Part shown: positions 5,985 to 10,286 of the stretch, piece by piece
Numbering within the stretch: position 1 is the stretch's first letter
Layout of the letters: the number at the start of each line of letters is the position of its first letter
NCBI GenBank assembly: GCA_028278465.1
Contig: JANQEF010000160.1
Coordinates: 1 to 10,286, forward strand
DNA from: Dehalococcoidia bacterium
GTDB lineage: Bacteria > Chloroflexota > Dehalococcoidia > Lucifugimonadales > Lucifugimonadaceae
Reading direction: 5' to 3'
Length of the DNA: 10,286 nt
Notes under the pieces: model-generated
What the model was told of the DNA's origin: nothing
Databases searched by the model: none
What the model saw: only the letters and a program-made list of their open reading frames with translations
Program-made: the position numbers and the translations under genes

Positions 5985-6752
5985 ATGAAATTCGTTCGAT
6001 TCGCAAAGGGTGACGGTGCGGCCTACGGCATCGTCGACGGCGACACCGTGAAGGAGATATCAAACTCGCCGATCGGACAGGACTACTCCGAGACCGGCGA
6101 CACGCACAGCCTCGACGATGTGAAGATCCTCGCCCCGAACCCGAATCCCGGCAAGATGCTCTGCCTGGCGCTCAACTACGGCTCGCACCTTCTCGGCGCC
6201 GACGCGCCCACGCGGCCTGAGCCGTTCTACAAGAACTCGAACGCCATCATCGGCCCCGGCGACCCGATCAAGCTGCCGGCCGATGCCGGGCTGGTGGTCT
6301 GCGAATCGGAGCTGGTGGCGATCATCGGCAAGACGGCGAGCAATGTCTCGGAGACGGATGCGCTGGACCACGTGTTCGGCTACACGGCGGGCAACGATGT
6401 GAGCGCCCGCGAGTGGCAGTCTGGCCCCAAGGCGGACAAGCAGTGGTGGCGTGCGAAGTCGGCGGACACATTTGGCCCAACCGGCCCGTTCATCGTGACC
6501 GACATCGACCCGCAGGACTGCAACATCCGCGGCCTGGTGAACGGCGTTGAGGGCCAGAAGTGCCACTCGTCGGAGATGATCTTTACGACGGCGCAGGCGA
6601 TCTCGTTCATCAGCCAGTTCGTGACGTTGGAGGTGGGCGACATGCTGTGGACGGGCACGTCCGGCACGACTCCGCCGATCAACCCGGGCGGCGACGTGAC
6701 GGTAGAGATAGACAAGATCGGCGTCCTCCACAACCCCGTGGAGTCAGCTTAG
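5985..6752 (+). CDS. Fumarylacetoacetate hydrolase (FAH) family protein
   Basis: A 255-residue enzyme of the FAH fold, which cleaves, hydrates or decarboxylates oxo-acids in aromatic and related catabolism. The N-terminal small domain (residues 1-50) contains VRFAKGDGAAYGIVDGDTV. The core has KMLCLALNYGSHLLG (57-71), EPFYKNSNAIIGPGDPI (79-95), the metal ligands E107 and E109 in VCESELVAIIG, and D138 in GYTAGNDVSAREWQ (the usual E-E-D triad). KSADTFGPTGPFIV (158-171), LEVGDMLWTGTSGTT and INPGGDVTVEI complete the fold. The length and motifs are intact. The ATG at 5985 has AAGGAG six bases upstream, which decides it over the in-frame upstream ATG at 5919. The residues do not settle which of hydrolase, hydratase or decarboxylase it is. 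It stands alone on the plus strand. The stop is TAG. Confidence 0.92.
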   Translation: MKFVRFAKGDGAAYGIVDGDTVKEISNSPIGQDYSETGDTHSLDDVKILAPNPNPGKMLCLALNYGSHLLGADAPTRPEPFYKNSNAIIGPGDPIKLPADAGLVVCESELVAIIGKTASNVSETDALDHVFGYTAGNDVSAREWQSGPKADKQWWRAKSADTFGPTGPFIVTDIDPQDCNIRGLVNGVEGQKCHSSEMIFTTAQAISFISQFVTLEVGDMLWTGTSGTTPPINPGGDVTVEIDKIGVLHNPVESA

Positions 6753-6766
6753 AGAGACCATGGCTT

Positions 6767-6790
6767 CCCCCTCCCGGATCCGGGAGGGGG
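6767..6790. terminator. Perfect GC-rich palindrome after the FAH gene
   Basis: A 24-base perfect palindrome (CCCCCTCCCGGA and its complement, centred between 6778 and 6779), starting 15 bases after the FAH stop. As RNA it would fold into a very strong hairpin, but no T-run follows, so it is at best a hairpin-only terminator or 3' end protector. It may equally be another member of the local repeat set. Confidence 0.4.
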
Positions 6791-6824
6791 GCCTCTGTCG
6801 TCCCGAGCGGGTGCGAGGGGGAAG

Positions 6825-6948
6825 GTGTTTCCTGAGCGAAGCGCAGCGGAGTCGAAGGATCTCTACAGCCTGGACTCGCCCTGACAGGACAAGCTGTCCA
6901 TATAAGAGACCCTCACCCGCAAGCGGGTACCCGTCGCTCAGGGAACAC
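6825..6948 (+). repeat. Dispersed hairpin repeat, family A, copy 4
   Basis: The clearest full-length copy. Its ends GTGTTTCCTGAGCGA and TCGCTCAGGGAACAC are inverted repeats matching at 14 of 15 positions. The middle reads CTCTACAGCCTGGACTCGCC and CTGACAGGAC, like copy 1. The last 45 bases are identical to 3306-3350 and contain the inserted small palindrome ACCCGCAAGCGGGT. It lies between the convergent FAH and CcdA-like genes. Confidence 0.75.
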
Positions 6949-6971
6949 GCTGGTTCAGGACGGCGTCGTGT

Positions 6972-7038
6972 TCCTTCCCCCAGCGGGAGAAGGTGCAGGA
7001 TGAGGGAGAACTGGTCTCACATTGACCAGTCAGATCCC
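6972..7038 (+). repeat. Family B hairpin repeat, copy 2
   Basis: CCTTCCCCC-AGC-GGGAGAAGG (one mismatch in the stem), then TGCAGGATGAGGGAGAAC and TCTCACATTGACCAGTCAGATC. It loses similarity to copies 1 and 3 at about 7038, where CACCGGCAAGCGGGTACCCG, resembling the insert in family A copies 3 and 4, replaces the CCGCTTCGGTCGGGATGACA end. Confidence 0.7.
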
Positions 7039-7074
7039 CACCGGCAAGCGGGTACCCGACGCTCAAGAAAGAGC

Positions 7075-7163
7075 CACCACCCTTCGACAAGCTCAGGATG
7101 GCGTCACCAACGACCCTCCCTCTAGCTCGCGCCCGTAAACGGGCACCCGAAGCTGGGAGGGAG
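7075..7163 (+). repeat. Family D copy 2 joined to family E copy 2
   Basis: Family D (CACCCTTCGACAAGCTCAGG, ending in GGCGTCACC) runs directly into family E (ACCAACGACCCTCCCTCTAG to CACCCGAAGCTGGGAGGGAG). Inside family E a separate hairpin GCCCGT-AA-ACGGGC lies at 7131-7144. The element ends six bases before the stop of the CcdA-like gene, so it may act as that gene's 3' hairpin on the minus strand. Confidence 0.6.
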
Positions 7164-7168
7164 AACCC

Positions 7169-8101
7169 CTACCCCACCCCGAAGTTGCGGGCCAGCTCAC
7201 CCTCGGTGAGCCAGTAGAAGATCAGGTATCCGCCCACGATGATCAGGATGCCCGCTGAGATCGAGTTCAGGTAAGGCATCACCTTCCTGATCTGGTTCAC
7301 AAGCGCGCCCTTGAACACCGCAATCGACACCGTCAGCACCGCGATCACGAACGCCATCCCCAGCGCATATGCGATGAACTGCGTCGACGCCCCGATCACG
7401 CCGTCAGTCGCCAGCGACGCCGTCACGATGCCCAGGAAGATCGGCAGCGTGCACGACAGCGAAGCCGTCGCGTAGCTCAGCCCGAACAGGAAGTAGCCGC
7501 GCAGGCTCTGGTCTCTCGGGTCACCTATTCTGCTGGCGGCCGACTGCGCAGCGCCGGTATACAGCTTGCCGCCGGCGAACAGGTAAGCGCCCAGCATCGT
7601 CATAAGGAAACCCAGCACGAAGCTGATCCAGGGGAAGATCGTCGCAACCGACCTGGCACCCGCCGAAACCGTCAGGCCGACCGATCCGAACAGCACCACG
7701 AAGCCGAGCCCCAGCGCAGCGCTCACATACAGCGCCTTCACCAGCTGGCGTCCAACCTGCACCTTGCCCCTGCCGCCCTCGGCCACGTCCTGCCCGTCGC
7801 CAACGTACATACCCAGGTATGCCGGCAGCATCACGAAGCCACACGGGTTCACCGTGGCGACCATACCTGCGCCGAAAGCGAAGCCGAATGGCAGCCAAAC
7901 GCCAACGTCGCTAAGCCTGCTCGAAGACTGGCCTGAAACGGTGAGGAACTGGCCGATGACGCTGTTGCCGCCGGGACCGATCGTCAGCCCGGCTATGACC
8001 GCCACAGCTATCACGCCAACGGCTACGGCGCCCGGAAGCCAGAACTTCTCCAGCTGGAAAGCCGGCGGCTGTTCGCTCTGTATCGCTGCTTGCTGTTCCA
8101 T
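7169..8101 (-). CDS. ccdA: CcdA / DsbD-like cytochrome c biogenesis transmembrane protein
   Basis: A 310-residue membrane protein that would pass electrons from cytoplasmic thioredoxin across the membrane to extracytoplasmic thiols, for example to keep apocytochrome c reduced. The two redox cysteines are visible: C87 in VNPCGFVMLPAYLG, on the helix after residue 72, and C217 in SLSCTLPIFLG. About seven hydrophobic segments are seen at roughly 22-42, 72-98, 121-145, 153-177, 202-226, 240-264 and 282-298. The first, with a 20-residue polar leader (QQAAIQSEQPPAFQLEK), precedes the six-helix CcdA core and is extra compared with the plain family. No fused thioredoxin domain is present and no thioredoxin gene lies beside it. 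The ATG at 8101 has AGGA about nine bases upstream. The stop is TAG. It points away from the LuxR-type and ccmC genes, whose product serves the same pathway. Confidence 0.85.
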   Translation of the reverse strand: MEQQAAIQSEQPPAFQLEKFWLPGAVAVGVIAVAVIAGLTIGPGGNSVIGQFLTVSGQSSSRLSDVGVWLPFGFAFGAGMVATVNPCGFVMLPAYLGMYVGDGQDVAEGGRGKVQVGRQLVKALYVSAALGLGFVVLFGSVGLTVSAGARSVATIFPWISFVLGFLMTMLGAYLFAGGKLYTGAAQSAASRIGDPRDQSLRGYFLFGLSYATASLSCTLPIFLGIVTASLATDGVIGASTQFIAYALGMAFVIAVLTVSIAVFKGALVNQIRKVMPYLNSISAGILIIVGGYLIFYWLTEGELARNFGVG

Positions 8102-8146
8102 GGATGCGTCCTACAGTGCTGCTTTAAGTCTAGCCCCGGCCTCCTG

Positions 8147-8161
8147 GCCGTTGTATACGGC
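8147..8161. promoter_or_regulatory. Possible -10 region and inverted repeat upstream of the CcdA-like gene
   Basis: GCCGT-TGTAT-ACGGC forms a 5-bp inverted repeat 46 bp before the CcdA-like start. Read on the minus strand it contains TATACA, a fair -10 hexamer. No good -35 is seen at 16-18 bp, so the promoter assignment is weak. The rest of the spacer to 8280 holds only a short TCAAC-N5-GTTGA repeat at 8229-8243. Confidence 0.25.
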
Positions 8162-8280
8162 TGACACCCTCTGTCCGAGTGCCTGTTCGCCGCATGTCTC
8201 TTCGATGCCGCCTGAAACCGGTGCGTTCTCAACATTTCGTTGAAGATTCGGCGGGCTCGGGTTGGCTCTCACAGAGCGGC

Positions 8281-8322
8281 TTTACCGGCCAGAGGGCACT
8301 TAATACGATGCAATGTGCCCTC
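8281..8322 (+). promoter_or_regulatory. Promoter candidate flanked by an operator-like palindrome
   Basis: TTTACC (8281-8286) and TACGAT (8304-8309) are separated by exactly 17 bp and resemble sigma-70 -35 and -10 boxes. The -10 sits between the arms of an 8-bp perfect inverted repeat, GAGGGCAC (8292-8299) and GTGCCCTC (8315-8322). That arrangement is typical of a repressor or autoregulator site covering a promoter. Transcription would start near 8316, giving a leader of about 90 bases before the LuxR-type gene at 8406. It could alternatively be a hairpin in an RNA started upstream. Confidence 0.4.
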
Positions 8323-8405
8323 GAAACGTCACGCGAAAGGCTAATCCGGCTGGCGGCGTCGAGGTTCCAGAATTTCTTACGATCTGAGAACAAAGCGAGA
8401 TCACG

Positions 8406-9014
8406 ATGGCCGTAGTGGTCGAAGTGCCAGACCAGGAGACGTCCCGACTCGCCCGACGCCTGATCGGCCGCAGATCGGGCGTGCAGGTCGTCGTGGCAGG
8501 GGAGTCGAACGGCTCTCGTCCCAAGCGGCGCGGCGATTCCGAGCCGCCGCGACGGATCCTCGTGCAGCAGCATGAGCCGCGCTCGGCTGCCGATTACCTG
8601 GGGATGCTGAGCGACGGCGTGTGGGCGGTGCTGCCGGTGGCGAAGGCGGAGATCGACGCACGGCTGCGGGACTGCGTGGACCGCGTGAGAGCCGGTTCGT
8701 CGCCGCTCTTCTCGGAGCTGGCGGGCGATCGCGAGGAGGTCGGGAAGTTTCTCGCCGCGCTGGGCGCGGGACTGGGAGACGCGGCGGGCGGTTTCTCGGA
8801 GTCAGGACGAGAGAGTCCGCTGTCGGACCGTGAGACGCAGATTCTGCAGCGCATATCGCACGGGGCGACGAGCCGGGAGATCGCCGCCGAGATGGGGTTC
8901 CAGCTGCAGACGGTGAAGAACAAGGTGACGACGATCCTGACGAAAACGCACGCACGCTCACGAACGCACGCCGTGGCCATAGCGCTGAGCCGCGGCTGGA
9001 TCAGGGCTGTGTGA
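8406..9014 (+). CDS. LuxR-type helix-turn-helix regulator with degenerate receiver-like N-terminus
   Basis: A 202-residue cytoplasmic DNA-binding regulator. Residues 138-199 are a GerE/LuxR helix-turn-helix: PLSDRETQILQRISHGATSREIAAEMGFQLQTVKNKVTTILTK has the family's L-s-x-R-E start, the G-x-t-x-x-E-I-A turn and the T-V-K-x-H/K recognition helix. The N-terminal 110 residues (MAVVVEVPDQETSRLARRL... ILVQQHEP... GVWAVLPVAKAEIDARLRDCVDRVRAG) have the alternating strand and helix rhythm of a response-regulator receiver, but I find no convincing acidic cluster, no phospho-acceptor Asp in the expected VLVD-type setting, and no KP. If it is a receiver, it is a pseudo-receiver. An Ala/Gly-rich linker (about 118-132) joins the two parts. 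The ribosome site before the ATG at 8406 is weak. It is transcribed away from the CcdA-like gene and toward ccmC; both are cytochrome c maturation genes and possible targets. Confidence 0.78.
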   Translation: MAVVVEVPDQETSRLARRLIGRRSGVQVVVAGESNGSRPKRRGDSEPPRRILVQQHEPRSAADYLGMLSDGVWAVLPVAKAEIDARLRDCVDRVRAGSSPLFSELAGDREEVGKFLAALGAGLGDAAGGFSESGRESPLSDRETQILQRISHGATSREIAAEMGFQLQTVKNKVTTILTKTHARSRTHAVAIALSRGWIRAV

Positions 9015-9077
9015 GGGGGAGGAGAGTTGGTAGGGGCGGTGCTTGCCCCGCCCGGTCTCGGCGGCAGCCGGGACATC

Positions 9078-9169
9078 CCTTCTCCCAGCGGGAGAAGGCG
9101 CAGGATGAGGGAGAAGTGGTCTCACATTGACCAGTCAGATCTCTCCCTTCGGTCGAGATGACAATGTGA
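9078..9169 (+). repeat. Family B hairpin repeat, copy 3
   Basis: CCTTCTCCC-AGC-GGGAGAAGG (9078-9098) is followed by GCAGGATGAGGGAGAAGTGG and TCTCACATTGACCAGTCAGATC, then CTTCGGTCGAGATGACA. Here the second half forms its own hairpin: TCACATTG (9122-9129) pairs with CAATGTGA (9162-9169), with AGATCTC/GAGAT pairing inside. It sits 63 bp after the LuxR-type stop. Confidence 0.7.
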
Positions 9170-9190
9170 AGACCCTCACCGGGGGAGGAA

Positions 9191-9234
9191 ACCAACGACC
9201 CTCCCTCTAACTCCCTCCCAAGCTGGGAGGGAGG
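9191..9234 (+). repeat. Family E hairpin repeat, copy 3
   Basis: ACCAACGACCCTCCCTCTA, shared with copy 2, then a 10-bp stem, 3-nt loop hairpin CTCCCTCCCA-AGC-TGGGAGGGAG (9211-9233). The rest of the 9015-9369 spacer shows no gene. GTGATAAAGT at 9312-9321 resembles a -10 region for ccmC, but no matching -35 is seen. Confidence 0.6.
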
Positions 9235-9369
9235 ACTTGGCTCCTGCCCCCACCGCCCTCACAGAATCACCATGCGCCCTCTACAGGCCCAGCATGGCGC
9301 GGAACCCGTTTGTGATAAAGTGCACACACTCGCCCACGGTCCGAGGGACGCGCTAATCCGGAAGTCGAA

Positions 9370-10077
9370 ATGAGCTCCATCCTCAAGGCGTCCAACCTCC
9401 TGCTCATCATCTCCGCCGCCCTCATGGCGCTCACCCTGTGGATGGTGTTCTTCTGGGTTCCGACCGAGGCGAACCAGGGCAACATCCAGCGCATCCTGTA
9501 CATCCACGTGCCCGTCGCCTGGGCCTCCATGCTCGCCATCATCGTCGTCGCCTTCGCATCGTTCGCCTACCTGCGCACCAAGAACGAGATGTGGGACCGG
9601 CTGGCGGTGGCCGTGGCCGAGACCGGCGTGGTCTTCGGCGCGCTGATGCTGATCACCGGAATGATCTGGGCGAGGCCGGTCTGGGGCGTCTGGTGGACCG
9701 GCGAGGCGAAGCTGACGACGGCGCTGATCCTCTTCTTCATCTACATCGCCTACCTGATGTTCCGCGCCTACTTCCCGCCCGGCGCCCAGCGCCAGCGGCT
9801 TGCAGCGATCATCGGCCTCATCGGCGCGATCGACACACCGATCATCTACTACGCCGCCAACCTGTGGTCGCAGGCGCACCCGCCCGCCGTTGTCGGTCCC
9901 AACTCAGACACCGAATCCGCCTTCTCGGGCGAGTTCGGTATCACGCTCTTCGCCGCCACGATGGCTTTCACCTTCCTGTTCATCTACATCGCCAGGGAAC
10001 GCTTCTCGACGCGTGAAACAGAGGACACGCTGATCGAGATCAGGCGGCAGATCGGCGACCCGGAGCCCGCTCTTTGA
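9370..10077 (+). CDS. ccmC: Heme exporter / cytochrome c maturation protein CcmC
   Basis: A 235-residue, six-helix membrane protein that holds heme at the outer membrane face and helps transfer it to CcmE during system I cytochrome c maturation. Helices lie at about 9-31, 45-69, 82-101, 115-135, 144-164 and 190-208. The external heme-ligand histidines of the family are H46 (YIHVPVAW) and H170 (WSQAHPP). The tryptophan-rich heme loop lies between helices 3 and 4 as WGVWWTGEAKLTT (105-117). The usual form is WGxWWxWDxRLT, so the second W-D pair is G-E and the Arg is Lys. The length is normal and no thioredoxin or CcmF-like extension is present. The ATG at 9370 has only a weak upstream GGAAG. 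The stop TGA overlaps the TTG of the next gene, so the two are probably an operon. CcmC rather than CcsA/ResC is favoured by length and the H46/H170 contexts. Confidence 0.88.
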   Translation: MSSILKASNLLLIISAALMALTLWMVFFWVPTEANQGNIQRILYIHVPVAWASMLAIIVVAFASFAYLRTKNEMWDRLAVAVAETGVVFGALMLITGMIWARPVWGVWWTGEAKLTTALILFFIYIAYLMFRAYFPPGAQRQRLAAIIGLIGAIDTPIIYYAANLWSQAHPPAVVGPNSDTESAFSGEFGITLFAATMAFTFLFIYIARERFSTRETEDTLIEIRRQIGDPEPAL

Positions 10078-10286
10078 CGATTCGCCTCAAGCCCGCGCTC
10101 GCTGTCTTCGCCGCAGTCTCGCTCGCCCTGCTCATACCTCTTTCCCAGTCGCCGACCGCCTCGGCGCAGGACGGACGCCAGGTCTCGAGTGGCGTAATTG
10201 TCGGCGTGCAGGCCGACGACCAGGGAAGGCTCCAGAGGTCCGCGTTAGCCGATTCAGGCGGGACCATCACCGAATACTCGGTGAAC
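10074..10286 (+). CDS. Exported protein of unknown function, start of gene (truncated by window edge)
   Basis: An open frame of 71 codons reaching the right edge. It probably starts at TTG 10074, which overlaps the ccmC stop as TTGA. The N-terminus reads TIRLKPALAVFAAVSLALLIPLSQ then SPTASAQDGRQ. This is a classic Sec signal peptide: basic n-region, hydrophobic core and an AxA cleavage site after TASA (about residue 33). The mature start, QDGRQVSSGVIVGVQADDQGRLQ, is not one I recognise. The overlap implies translational coupling to ccmC, and system I operons often continue with CcmE or CcmF, but nothing visible here matches either. No other in-frame ATG or GTG gives the signal peptide. Confidence 0.6.
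   Translation, partial: MTIRLKPALAVFAAVSLALLIPLSQSPTASAQDGRQVSSGVIVGVQADDQGRLQRSALADSGGTITEYSVN

Noticed and set aside
6060..6731. Minus-strand open frame of 223 codons
   Set aside because: It is the antisense shadow of the FAH gene, with the skewed Arg/Val/Asp composition typical of such shadows.
3754..6752. A dedicated new catabolic operon made of membrane protein, amidohydrolase, GYD protein and FAH enzyme
   Set aside because: The FAH gene is on the opposite strand with its own ribosome site. The other genes are spaced 67-100 bp apart, and nothing in the sequence ties their substrates together.
8401..9076. Minus-strand open frames of 186 and 160 codons
   Set aside because: Both are antisense to the LuxR-type gene, low in complexity (Pro/Arg/Ser-rich) and lack recognisable motifs.
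9259..10016. Frames of 206 codons (minus) and 192 codons (plus) overlapping ccmC
   Set aside because: Their Arg/His/Asp-rich translations are off-frame readings of a membrane-protein gene whose own frame has correct helices and heme-ligand motifs.

Overview
The window is a high-GC piece of bacterial chromosome. The gene mix points to an uncultured Chloroflexota lineage, perhaps SAR202/Dehalococcoidia-like. The reasons are an enolase-superfamily dehydratase, an N-acyl-D-amino-acid deacylase, an FAH-fold enzyme, a GYD-domain protein and a DinB-like protein, set among gene spacers packed with short GC-rich hairpin repeats. The lineage is an inference from gene content and style; nothing in the window (no rRNA, no marker gene) proves it.

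Layout, left to right. (1) 1-1607, minus strand: a DinB-superfamily protein followed by the start-proximal 325 residues of a mandelate racemase/galactonate dehydratase-like enzyme that runs off the left edge. (2) 1608-2038: a divergent spacer of dispersed hairpin repeats. (3) 2039-2782, plus strand: an RsuA/RluB-type rRNA pseudouridine synthase. (4) 2783-3359: 577 bp made almost wholly of repeats. (5) 3360-5760, minus strand: a small two-helix membrane protein that appears frameshifted, then a D-aminoacylase-family amidohydrolase interrupted by an in-frame TAG, then a GYD-domain protein. (6) 5985-6752, plus strand: an FAH-family enzyme. (7) 6753-7168: another repeat spacer. (8) 7169-8101, minus strand: a CcdA/DsbD-like membrane protein. 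(9) 8406-9014, plus strand: a regulator with a LuxR-type helix-turn-helix behind a palindrome-flanked promoter candidate. (10) 9015-9369: repeats. (11) 9370-10286, plus strand: a CcmC heme-handling protein whose stop codon overlaps the likely TTG start of an exported protein cut by the right edge.

Functionally there are two themes. The left and centre hold single catabolic enzymes (sugar-acid dehydration, D-amino-acid deacylation, cleavage or hydration of oxo-acids) with small accessory proteins. The right holds cytochrome c maturation functions: thiol transfer by CcdA, heme handling by CcmC, and a secreted protein probably belonging to the same operon, with a LuxR-type regulator between them. 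The most distinctive signal is the repeat system. At least three hairpin families recur in every large spacer, are nested in one another, exchange arms, and are absent from coding sequence. I see no defence system, CRISPR array, transposase, prophage, tRNA or rRNA.
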